This document shows positions 1-5,789 of a stretch of 5,789 nucleotides of DNA, piece by piece. Made by a program: the position numbers and the translations under genes. The DNA lies in assembly GCA_017161665.1 (NCBI GenBank), contig JADFCT010000243.1, forward strand, positions 1-5,789, given 5' to 3'. Numbering within the stretch: the first letter of the stretch is position 1; the number at the start of each line of letters is the position of its first letter. The DNA comes from Candidatus Sumerlaeota bacterium (GTDB taxonomy: Bacteria > Sumerlaeota > Sumerlaeia > JADFCT01). The notes under the pieces are model-generated. The model did not search any database, had not been told where the DNA came from, and worked only from the letters and a program-made list of their open reading frames with translations.

Positions 1-834
1 TACGACGATCCTCTCCTTGTGACAATTCATGATCTGATTCATCTGCTTTTCCCCGAGCAGCTGAACTCCATTATGAAAAAATGGTATGCCCAGTATACAT
101 TCCGAAAGGTGGCCCAACAGGCCCGGACGATCATCAGTGTCTCGGAGCATACGAAAAAAGACATTCTGGAGCGGCTGGGGGTGGAGGACGAGCGCGTGAC
201 GGTGATTCCCAATGCGGTGCGCCACGATTTTCAGCCCACTGCGGATCCGGCCGTTTTGAAACGGTTTCGGGAGCAATATCATCTGCCGAGCGAGTACCTG
301 CTGGCCGTGGGGATTGACAAACCCCACAAGAATTTCGATTTCCTTCTCAAAGCGTTGGCGCCTTTGTGGGACGACGGGACACTGGATCTGCCTCTCGTCT
401 TCGTGGGTGTGGACACGCAGACCGGTTCCGTTCGGAAAACGATTCAGGCTTTGGGGGTTGAAGCGCGGTGTTTGTCGTGCCCCTGGATTGACAATCAGGA
501 GATGCCCCTGGTTTATCAGAGCGCCTCGCTTCTTGTGTTTCCGTCTCTTTATGAAGGATTTGGTCTCCCGGTTCTGGAGGCCCAACGGGTGGGGTTGCCC
601 GTCGTGGCTTCCAACGCCGCCTCGATTCCTGAAGTTGGCGGTTCCCACGGGGCTTTGTATTTTGACCCAACGGACCGGGACGCCTGCCGCCAGGCGATGA
701 CGGCCGCCCTCAAGGATTCCCAGTTGCGGGAATCCCTGATCCGGGCCGGTCGCGAAAACGAGCAGCGCTATTCATGGGAGCGGTCCGCTGAGATGTTGGT
801 TCGCGTCTATAAGGGGCTGAGTCCGTATCGCTAG
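1..834 (+). CDS. GT4-type (GT-B fold) glycosyltransferase, 5' end missing
   Basis: Partial gene. The reading frame is open from base 1 (Y-D-D-P-L-L-V-T-I-H-D), so the GTG at 19 is internal and the true start lies upstream. 277 residues are visible. GT4 enzymes are usually about 370-380 residues, so roughly 100 N-terminal residues are missing. Visible landmarks, in residues of the partial protein: the TIHDLIH strand-loop with H10-D11 near the acceptor side; the VSEHTKKDI segment (47-55); the VIPNAV linker (68-73); the GIDKPHKN start of the donor-binding domain (104-111), whose basic residues in this family contact the nucleotide-sugar phosphates; and the E-x7-E signature, E185 to E193, in YEGFGLPVLE. 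These support a retaining transferase that moves a sugar from a nucleotide-sugar donor to a growing glycan in the cytoplasm, probably for surface polysaccharide or LPS-like material. Donor and acceptor cannot be told. It ends at TAG and converges with the next gene. Confidence 0.93.
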   Translation, partial: YDDPLLVTIHDLIHLLFPEQLNSIMKKWYAQYTFRKVAQQARTIISVSEHTKKDILERLGVEDERVTVIPNAVRHDFQPTADPAVLKRFREQYHLPSEYLLAVGIDKPHKNFDFLLKALAPLWDDGTLDLPLVFVGVDTQTGSVRKTIQALGVEARCLSCPWIDNQEMPLVYQSASLLVFPSLYEGFGLPVLEAQRVGLPVVASNAASIPEVGGSHGALYFDPTDRDACRQAMTAALKDSQLRESLIRAGRENEQRYSWERSAEMLVRVYKGLSPYR

Positions 835-873
835 ATTTGCCGCGCCGTCCTTTCCAATGGGCGCAGGGGCGGG

Positions 874-3800
874 TCAATCCACCGATGGACGACAGTGAAC
901 ACCGGTAATGGCTTGCCCCGTCGCATCCGTCAAGCGCGCATGGAGGCCCCAGTCGCCTTCGATCTGCGTGATTTTCAGCAACAGAGTGTTGTCGCCCTCT
1001 TTCAGTTCCACGGCCACTTTGTCCTCGCCGGGGCGAAGGGAGCGTGCCGCATTGTTCGCATGAACCAATTCTCCGTTGAGCCAGACCTTGACGCCGTCAT
1101 CACTGCCCAGTTCCAGAATCGCAGATCGGGCGTTGTCGCTGGTGATCGTCATCCGCAGATAGGCGGCGCCGTGTTCCGCGAAGACCTGGTGATTGAGGTC
1201 GATGGAGCCGGCGGGCAGAGGTGAGGCCAATTGGGTTTGACTCAGGAGTTGCACCCAACGCCATTCTGCCGCCTGGGGGGCCTTTTCCGGGGCAAAGGCC
1301 TCATCAAAGGCCGACGGCGTGGCGCCATCGGATCCATACGGACCCGATACGGACCAGGCGATCAGCGCGTCGCCCATCTTTTCCAGGCCGTCAATCAGTT
1401 CCTGCGCCTGTTTTTTGAAGTCATCGCCATTGGGACGTTGCGCCGTTTTTTTGAGGATTTCCAAAACCAGGGGTGGGTTTTGGGTCGCTGTCGCTCGCGC
1501 GCAATCCAGGAACCCATAGGAAGCGGCGGCGGCCACATCGGTGGATTCGTTCTGAGTCAGGATGGCCAGATAGCGCAGGGCGTCGATATGGGCGAGTTGC
1601 TTGACGGCGTTGATGACGACGACCTGTTCCTCCGGCCGGTCAGCCAGACGCATGGCGGCCATGTATTGCTCCAGTTTTTCTCTCGGCGTCAGCGAGTCCT
1701 CTCGGAGCACCACGGCCACATAGCCGCGCAGGGCCAGATGGCGTTGCAGGGCCAGGGGGGCTTCGGTGGCTTGTTCCTTGAGCGTTTCCAGGGGGGAGGC
1801 GTTTTGCCATTCCGAGAGCACCCGGATGGCCTCGGCGCGCACGTCATCGCTCGCATCCTTGACGGCCTCTTTGAGCGTCTGAATGGTGTCGTTGTTCTGG
1901 ATTTCACCCAAAGCGCGGGTCAGGGCGGCGCGGACCTCATCGGAAGCGTCCTGAGCCGCTTTGTAGGCTTCCCGTAATTTCACGTCGCCGTCCTTCATCC
2001 GACGGGCCAGGGCCTTGACGGTCCGTTCGGCGGCCAGACGCGCGTCTTCTTTCCAATCTTCATAGAGCAACTCCACCATTTTCTGCCAGTCATCGGCTTC
2101 GGAAAGGACGCTCAACGCTTTGAGGGCGTCGATCCGGTTTCCGGGGTTTTGAGCCGCCGTGAGAAGAGCCGGCACGGCGCCCTGAACGCGTCGGTCCACG
2201 GCGGCCTGGATACAGGCCTTCTGAACCGCTACATCGGCCGTTTCATTCATGACGCGCAGAATCGCCTCGTCCACATCTTTCCCTGGAATCTGAGCCAGCG
2301 AGGTGGCGGCGGATTTTCCAATGGCGCCGTCTTCGCCCGCGGCCCGGGCCAGAGCGGGCACGCTTGAAGCGCCGCCCAGAACCGCCAGGGCCTGAACAGC
2401 CGTCAGGCGGACATCCTCATGGTCGCTGGTCGCCGCCTGAAGGACGGCTGGCGTCGCGACCTGCGCCTTCATCAATTCGAAGGATTTTATGACCGCTCCT
2501 TGTGTCAGTGGATCCAGTTCCGGCAGCGTCTCCGTGACTTTCAGCAGCGAGGAGATGCCTTCCAGGCGCCGGACGGACTGAGCTGCGACCTGGCGAATGA
2601 GGGGCCGTTCATCGCGCAAACCCTTCAATAAGTCCCCCAGGGCCGCGTCCTGTTGTTCTGTCAACGTGCGCAACAAATCCGCAGCCTGAGCGGGGACCGG
2701 CCAGTCGGTGGCTGATGTTTTCTCGTTTCCAGTAAGGGTCGCCACCGCGATGGAAGCGGCCCGAACCACGTCAGTGTTCGAGTCCTTCGCCAAGGCCTTC
2801 AGCCTTTCCAGGGCCCTGTGGTCCCGGCGAACGCGACACGACTCGATGGCGCCCAGGAGGAGGTCGCCCTTGAGCTGATCCAGTCCGTCGCGGAATATCC
2901 GATCCACCGTCTCGCCGCGTAGCCCCTCCAGGGCATAGCGGATCATGGGCGAGACATCCCCGCCCTGCAAATAAACAGCGCCGAGGGGGGCGATCATGAT
3001 TTCACTGCCGAAGAGCCGCAGGAGCCGGCAGGCTTGGTTGCGGGCGTCCAGGGACGCCGTCGAGTCGCCGACCAGTTTGATCAGGCCTTTTTCCATGGCG
3101 CGTCGCAGGGCGGGATCGGCCGAACGCATTTGGGATTCCAAGAGGCGAAAGGCTTTTACGCTCCCGCCCATTTGATAATTCCGGATCGCGTCGCTCTGGA
3201 TTGCGCCGGTGGCGTCGGTTTCGGGCATACGCAGCCACACGTTACGATAAGCCACCGGACCGTGGTCGCCCTGGAGCATCAGGGGGCCCAGCGGTTTTTC
3301 GTCCTCATAGGTCGCTGAACGCGTCGGCCCCGTCACTTCTTTGTTTTCGTGAATGACGACACCGTTGTGGATGACCTTGATGAATCGGGCGTTTTCGGTC
3401 TTTTTCCCCTGATTGTCGAAGCGGGGCGCGCGAAAGATCACGTCGAAGCTTTGCCATTCGCCGGGGCGCCGGGCCGCATTGGTTCGGGGCGCGATGCCTT
3501 CATACCCTCCCTGTTCCCCCCAGCGTTCATAGATGCCGCCGCAGTCGCCCGCTCCGGCGTTTTCCACGCCCCAGCTGTCCAGAATCTGAATCTCATACCG
3601 GCCCATGAAATAAACGCCGGAGTTGGAGCCTTGGGGGACCATGAACTCGATATGGGCTTCCACGTCGCCATGCTCGATTTGCGACAGCAGGTTGGAGGTC
3701 TTGCCGAGCCGCCCATTGAGGAGGACGCCCGTCCCTTCATCCCAGGTCAAGCGATTGGGTTCGTCTGGTTGCGGTCGCGCGTCGGCGGCGATGATCCAAT

Positions 3801-3954
3801 CGCCTGTGGGATCGCGCCAGGCGTCAGCAGGAGATGTCCCCTGCGTTAGGTCCAATCGAAGCCAGTCGTCATTGGCTTTCGCGGAGTGGGGGAGGGACGC
3901 CATGAGGGTGGTGATAGCCCAGATCAATACGAGGTGAGTCACAGATGGATTCAT
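874..3954 (-). CDS. Exported DUF1080 / HEAT-repeat protein with C-terminal beta-rich domain
   Basis: 1026 residues. A signal peptide (1-27) has a hydrophobic core around 8-21 and a likely signal peptidase I cut after S-A-K-A. Residues about 45-243 form a DUF1080 domain (PF06439, named 3-keto-disaccharide hydrolase by Pfam), shown by NSGVYFMGRYEIQILDS (111-127), ERWGEQGGYEG (143-153), the R-x-P-G-E-W-Q motif near 163-168 and GDHGPVAYRNVWLR (229-242). The fold is a concanavalin-like beta sandwich that binds or cleaves sugars. Residues about 280-860 are helical HEAT-like repeats; the clearest pair is DASDEVRAAL (669) and DASDDVRAEA (700), period 31. Residues about 865-1012 form a beta-rich domain with GSDDGVKVWLNGELVH (950-965), seen at the ends of PVC-type carbohydrate-active proteins. 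It probably acts in the periplasm or at the surface on glycans; the substrate is unknown. No CxxCH haem motif is present. ATG at 3954 is preferred over the in-frame TTG at 3987 because it alone has a Shine-Dalgarno and gives a compact signal peptide. Confidence 0.92.
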   Translation of the reverse strand: MNPSVTHLVLIWAITTLMASLPHSAKANDDWLRLDLTQGTSPADAWRDPTGDWIIAADARPQPDEPNRLTWDEGTGVLLNGRLGKTSNLLSQIEHGDVEAHIEFMVPQGSNSGVYFMGRYEIQILDSWGVENAGAGDCGGIYERWGEQGGYEGIAPRTNAARRPGEWQSFDVIFRAPRFDNQGKKTENARFIKVIHNGVVIHENKEVTGPTRSATYEDEKPLGPLMLQGDHGPVAYRNVWLRMPETDATGAIQSDAIRNYQMGGSVKAFRLLESQMRSADPALRRAMEKGLIKLVGDSTASLDARNQACRLLRLFGSEIMIAPLGAVYLQGGDVSPMIRYALEGLRGETVDRIFRDGLDQLKGDLLLGAIESCRVRRDHRALERLKALAKDSNTDVVRAASIAVATLTGNEKTSATDWPVPAQAADLLRTLTEQQDAALGDLLKGLRDERPLIRQVAAQSVRRLEGISSLLKVTETLPELDPLTQGAVIKSFELMKAQVATPAVLQAATSDHEDVRLTAVQALAVLGGASSVPALARAAGEDGAIGKSAATSLAQIPGKDVDEAILRVMNETADVAVQKACIQAAVDRRVQGAVPALLTAAQNPGNRIDALKALSVLSEADDWQKMVELLYEDWKEDARLAAERTVKALARRMKDGDVKLREAYKAAQDASDEVRAALTRALGEIQNNDTIQTLKEAVKDASDDVRAEAIRVLSEWQNASPLETLKEQATEAPLALQRHLALRGYVAVVLREDSLTPREKLEQYMAAMRLADRPEEQVVVINAVKQLAHIDALRYLAILTQNESTDVAAAASYGFLDCARATATQNPPLVLEILKKTAQRPNGDDFKKQAQELIDGLEKMGDALIAWSVSGPYGSDGATPSAFDEAFAPEKAPQAAEWRWVQLLSQTQLASPLPAGSIDLNHQVFAEHGAAYLRMTITSDNARSAILELGSDDGVKVWLNGELVHANNAARSLRPGEDKVAVELKEGDNTLLLKITQIEGDWGLHARLTDATGQAITGVHCRPSVD

Positions 3955-3965
3955 GAGAAGCGGGT

Positions 3966-3971
3966 TCCTTT
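3966..3971 (-). promoter_or_regulatory. Ribosome binding site deciding the start of the DUF1080/HEAT gene
   Basis: On the minus strand the sequence reads AAAGGA, 11 nt (10 nt from the following A) before the ATG at 3954. The spacing is slightly long but acceptable. The alternative TTG start at 3987 has only AT-rich sequence with no purine-rich motif in front of it, so this site favours the shorter 1026-residue product. Confidence 0.55.
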
Positions 3972-4101
3972 CACTGAACAATACCAAATCGCCGCATTAA
4001 TAATTGGTGACAGACGGGCGATTTACCAGTCTTTATTCCAAGTACACTAGGGAAAAAGGCGATGGGGCGCCACTCCAATTTATCATGGCGACACTGGGGC
4101 A

Positions 4102-4137
4102 AGGTCCGAACGGTGGGCGAAGCCCGGACCTGTTCGG
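4102..4137. repeat. Inverted-repeat cluster with alternative pairings
   Basis: AGGTCC (4102-4107) can pair with GGACCT (4126-4131), enclosing a small GGGC-gaa-GCCC hairpin (4115-4125). Alternatively CCGAAC (4106-4111) can pair with GTTCGG (4132-4137). The two outer pairings share bases 4106-4107 and so exclude each other. There is no T-run after the stem on the plus strand, so it is not a standard intrinsic terminator. Its role is unknown. Confidence 0.5.
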
Positions 4138-4204
4138 GTTTGTTGAGATTAGGTAGCCGGCTTCAGCCGGCTAAATGCTTTCCACTCTTTCGGACAGGTT
4201 CGGG
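4125..4204. repeat. Near-identical 14 bp direct repeats flanking the palindrome
   Basis: CGGACctGTTCGGG (4125-4138) and CGGACagGTTCGGG (4191-4204) match at 12 of 14 bases and lie 66 bp apart, with the TAGCCGGC palindrome between them. The TTCGGAC of the right-hand copy region (4189-4195) is also the exact complement of GTCCGAA (4104-4110), so a long-range stem could enclose the palindrome. Confidence 0.45.
4154..4173. repeat. REP-like palindrome (8 bp arms, 4 nt loop)
   Basis: TAGCCGGC (4154-4161) and GCCGGCTA (4166-4173) are perfect complements around the loop TTCA. Because AGCCGGCT is itself palindromic, the element can also be read as AGCCGGCT-tc-AGCCGGCT, a direct repeat. Short GC-rich palindromes of this style are typical of dispersed intergenic repeats (REP-like) in many bacteria. 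Multi-copy status cannot be seen from one window. Confidence 0.65.
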
Positions 4205-4210
4205 AGGCGT

Positions 4211-4225
4211 CGGGCTTGAGGCCCG
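4211..4225. repeat. Short GC-rich hairpin
   Basis: CGGGC (4211-4215) and GCCCG (4221-4225) form a perfect 5 bp stem with a TTGAG loop. It is the third GC-rich hairpin within about 125 bp and ends about 98 bp before the URO-D-like start codon. No T-run follows, so it is unlikely to be a strong terminator. Confidence 0.4.
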
Positions 4226-4306
4226 GTGTGGATCGCATTCCGCCATAGACAAGAGGGCTCGGATTCCGTATCCTGCTTGCAATCATTGCGAAGCCGTTGC
4301 CGGCTC

Positions 4307-4314
4307 AGGAAGGA
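4307..4314 (+). promoter_or_regulatory. Strong Shine-Dalgarno for the URO-D-like gene
   Basis: AGGAAGGA lies 9 nt before the ATG at 4324, near-optimal spacing. It would be 15 nt from the next in-frame ATG (4330) and lies inside, not before, the frame opened by the TTG at 4297, so it selects 4324 as the start. Confidence 0.8.
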
Positions 4315-4323
4315 TTCCCAATC

Positions 4324-5745
4324 ATGACCATGGAACTGCTTTATCAGGAACGCCTCAAACGCTATGTCACCGCCCTGCGCAACGGCAAGCCCGACCGGAT
4401 TCCCATTCGGCCCTTCGTTGCGGAATTTGTCGCCCGCTACGCCGGCTATACCTGTCAGGAAGTGGCCCACGACTATACCAAGGCTTTTGAAGGGGCCTGC
4501 AAATGCGCCGCCGATTATGACTGGGATGCCGTTGTCGCCAATATGGTCTATGTCTGGACGGGCTTGACCAACGCCATTGGCCTGAACTACTACGCCACGC
4601 CCGGGATCCAGATGGGGCAGGATACGGGATTTCAATATCTGGAGCCGCCGGAGGAACGCGTTCACATGCGCGCGGATGAATATGATGCGCTCATCGACGA
4701 TCCCACCGCCTTTCTGTACAACACCTGGCTTCCCCGTGTCGTTGACGATGTGGTCCCCATCGGCGAACCTTCCACATACAAGAATAACCTGTCCTTCGTG
4801 CGTGGCGCCATGAACATGCTCCACTACTTCCAGGCTTTCGGCCCGCAAGTCGAACGGCTGCGCCGTGAGTCCGGAACCGTTTCGGCTATTGCCGGCATCT
4901 TTAAGGCGCCGTTCGATATCATCGGCGATAAACTCCGTGGCTATGTGGGGTTGACGGAAGACATGTTCATTCAGCCCGACAAGGTGCTCAAGGCCTGTGA
5001 GGCCCTGATGCCACATTTATACAACGTGGCTCTGACCAGCAGCGACCCGGCCGGACTGGTTCCCATCGGATTCTGGATGCACCGCGGCTGTGTGCCTTTC
5101 ATCAAGCCCGACCAGTTTGATTCGCATTACTGGCCCACCCTCAAGCCCATTATTGAGCAACTCTGGAATGAGAGGCGCCAGACCCTGTTCTATGCGGAGG
5201 GCGATTGGGGCTATCATCTGGACACCTTCCGGGAACTGCCCGACCGTTCGATCGTCTATCATGTCGATCGCGGCAACATCTTTGATACCCATCGTAAACT
5301 CGGCGACAAGTTCTGTCTCTCCGGCGCCGTCTCCAATGTCACACTCGCTTATGGATCGCCCGAGGATGTTCGGGCTGAATGTAAGAAGATCATTGACGAA
5401 GTCGCCCGCGACGGCGGCTACATCATGGACGCCAGCGCCATCATGCAGAACGATACCAAGCCCGAAAACCTGCGCGCCCTGACCGAGGCCACCCGCGAAT
5501 ATGGCGTTTATGCCGACGGCCATTCATTGGAGATCGACGCCCAGCCGCCCATTGGCGACGAAAAACGTCCCGGCATGGGCGACCGCGTCGAAAAGGGGCG
5601 TCACGTCGGTCTCTGCGTTCCCTGGTCCGAAAAAGAAAAATCCCTGCCCCCCATTCGGGGCGACCGGGACGTCATTAAAAACATTTGGGAACAAACCGAC
5701 GCCATGGCGAATATGTATATCTGGCAGATTCTGTTGTCGTTCTGA
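4324..5745 (+). CDS. Uroporphyrinogen decarboxylase superfamily protein (not HemE)
   Basis: 473 residues, soluble, no signal peptide or membrane segment. URO-D superfamily landmarks in order: GKPDRIPIRP near the N-terminus (21-30); an H-R-G-C-V-P-F segment (253-259) followed by KPDQFDSHYWPTLKPIIEQL (261-280); YHVD (312-315); the AVSNVTLAYGSPEDV stretch (335-349); and GGYIMDAS...KPENL (364-383). Together these describe a TIM-barrel URO-D/CIMS-like fold. HemE is about 340-360 residues and carries an N-terminal M-R-Q-A-G-R motif, which is absent here, so haem synthesis is unlikely. Relatives include corrinoid-dependent methyltransferases such as MtaA/MtbA, whose zinc site uses H-x-C plus a distal Cys; here the equivalent-looking spot reads H313-V-D315, so a zinc-thiol role is doubtful. 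About 80 residues (391-473) follow the usual fold end. It is transcribed divergently from the exported protein, with no partner gene such as a corrinoid protein in view. The fold is secure; the reaction is unknown. Confidence 0.88.
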   Translation: MTMELLYQERLKRYVTALRNGKPDRIPIRPFVAEFVARYAGYTCQEVAHDYTKAFEGACKCAADYDWDAVVANMVYVWTGLTNAIGLNYYATPGIQMGQDTGFQYLEPPEERVHMRADEYDALIDDPTAFLYNTWLPRVVDDVVPIGEPSTYKNNLSFVRGAMNMLHYFQAFGPQVERLRRESGTVSAIAGIFKAPFDIIGDKLRGYVGLTEDMFIQPDKVLKACEALMPHLYNVALTSSDPAGLVPIGFWMHRGCVPFIKPDQFDSHYWPTLKPIIEQLWNERRQTLFYAEGDWGYHLDTFRELPDRSIVYHVDRGNIFDTHRKLGDKFCLSGAVSNVTLAYGSPEDVRAECKKIIDEVARDGGYIMDASAIMQNDTKPENLRALTEATREYGVYADGHSLEIDAQPPIGDEKRPGMGDRVEKGRHVGLCVPWSEKEKSLPPIRGDRDVIKNIWEQTDAMANMYIWQILLSF

Positions 5746-5789
5746 TCGAAAATCTCAAGGCATTCCCAAGAGACCCCCCCCAGCGCGTA
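5746..5789. other. Downstream flank, nothing recognised
   Basis: 44 bases after the URO-D-like stop codon. They contain a run of eight C (5774-5781) and no convincing terminator hairpin. The window ends before any further gene can be identified. Confidence 0.5.

Larger units (their letters stand above)
3955..4323. other. 369 bp divergent intergenic region
   Basis: This region separates the leftward exported-protein gene from the rightward URO-D-like gene, so both promoters should lie here. The left part (about 3975-4060) is relatively AT-rich and is the likely promoter zone. A TATTAA box on the minus strand (4002-3997) would put a transcription start near 3990, but no convincing -35 accompanies it. 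The right part (about 4100-4230) is GC-rich and crowded with hairpins and repeats, listed separately. An open frame from 4062 crosses this region, but it runs into the URO-D-like gene in another frame and resembles no protein I know. No tRNA or known riboswitch consensus was recognised. Confidence 0.7.

Noticed and set aside
19..21. GTG at 19 as the start of the glycosyltransferase
   Set aside because: The frame is open and family-like upstream to base 1, and a start here would remove most of the N-terminal domain of a GT-B enzyme.
842..864. Possible bidirectional terminator between the two convergent genes
   Set aside because: GCGCC (842-846) and GGCGC (860-864) make only a 5 bp stem with a 13 nt loop, and neither strand has a following T-run.
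1231..1977. 248-codon open frame on the plus strand inside the DUF1080/HEAT gene
   Set aside because: It lies antisense to the HEAT-repeat coding region, and its glycine/phenylalanine-rich translation follows from the repeat-protein codons on the other strand.
4022..4048. Possible sigma-70 promoter TTTACC...TACACT for the URO-D-like gene
   Set aside because: Both boxes match the consensus poorly and the spacer is only 15 bp.
4040..4140. Cobalamin riboswitch, considered because URO-D-like methyltransferases often use corrinoids
   Set aside because: The conserved B12-box (GCCACTG) and the GGTG-rich core are not present; only partial CACTG-like fragments occur by chance.
4062..4490. 142-codon open frame crossing the intergenic region into the URO-D-like gene
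   Set aside because: No Shine-Dalgarno or recognisable domain. It translates through the hairpin repeats and then overlaps the real gene in another frame.
4171..5016. Long (281-codon) open frame on the minus strand opposite the URO-D-like gene
   Set aside because: It overlaps a strongly supported conserved gene, and its translation resembles no protein family. It is what GC-biased codons leave on the opposite strand.
5774..5781. Run of eight C near the window end
   Set aside because: A homopolymer with no gene or structure around it. It could equally be an assembly or sequencing length uncertainty.

Overview
The window is about 5.8 kb of moderately GC-rich bacterial DNA with three protein genes and one structured intergenic region. 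The large secreted DUF1080 / HEAT-repeat protein beside a long uroporphyrinogen-decarboxylase-like protein suggests a Planctomycetes-Verrucomicrobia-Lentisphaerae or Candidatus Hydrogenedentes type genome. That is an inference from gene style. No phylogenetic marker gene is present.

Layout: bases 1-834 (+) hold the C-terminal three quarters of a GT-B glycosyltransferase (GT4 type), cut by the window edge. After a 39 bp convergent gap, bases 874-3954 (-) encode a 1026-residue exported protein with a signal peptide, an N-terminal DUF1080 (3-keto-disaccharide hydrolase type) domain, a long HEAT-like helical-repeat body and a C-terminal beta-rich domain. A 369 bp divergent intergenic region (3955-4323) follows. 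Its right half carries three GC-rich hairpins, a perfect 8 bp-arm palindrome flanked by near-identical 14 bp direct repeats, and several alternative pairings. Bases 4324-5745 (+) encode a 473-residue member of the uroporphyrinogen decarboxylase (URO-D) superfamily that is not HemE and resembles the methyltransferase-like side branch. The last 44 bases hold nothing recognised.

The genes do not form one operon: genes 1 and 2 converge, and genes 2 and 3 diverge. A loose common theme is carbohydrate handling: glycan synthesis in the cytoplasm (gene 1) and polysaccharide or oligosaccharide binding or breakdown outside it (gene 2). The URO-D-like protein has no evident link to either. I see no mobile element, CRISPR array, tRNA/rRNA or defence system. 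The most unusual items are the structured repeat region, the URO-D-like protein's lack of an H-x-C metal motif together with its long C-terminal tail, and the three-part architecture of the exported protein.
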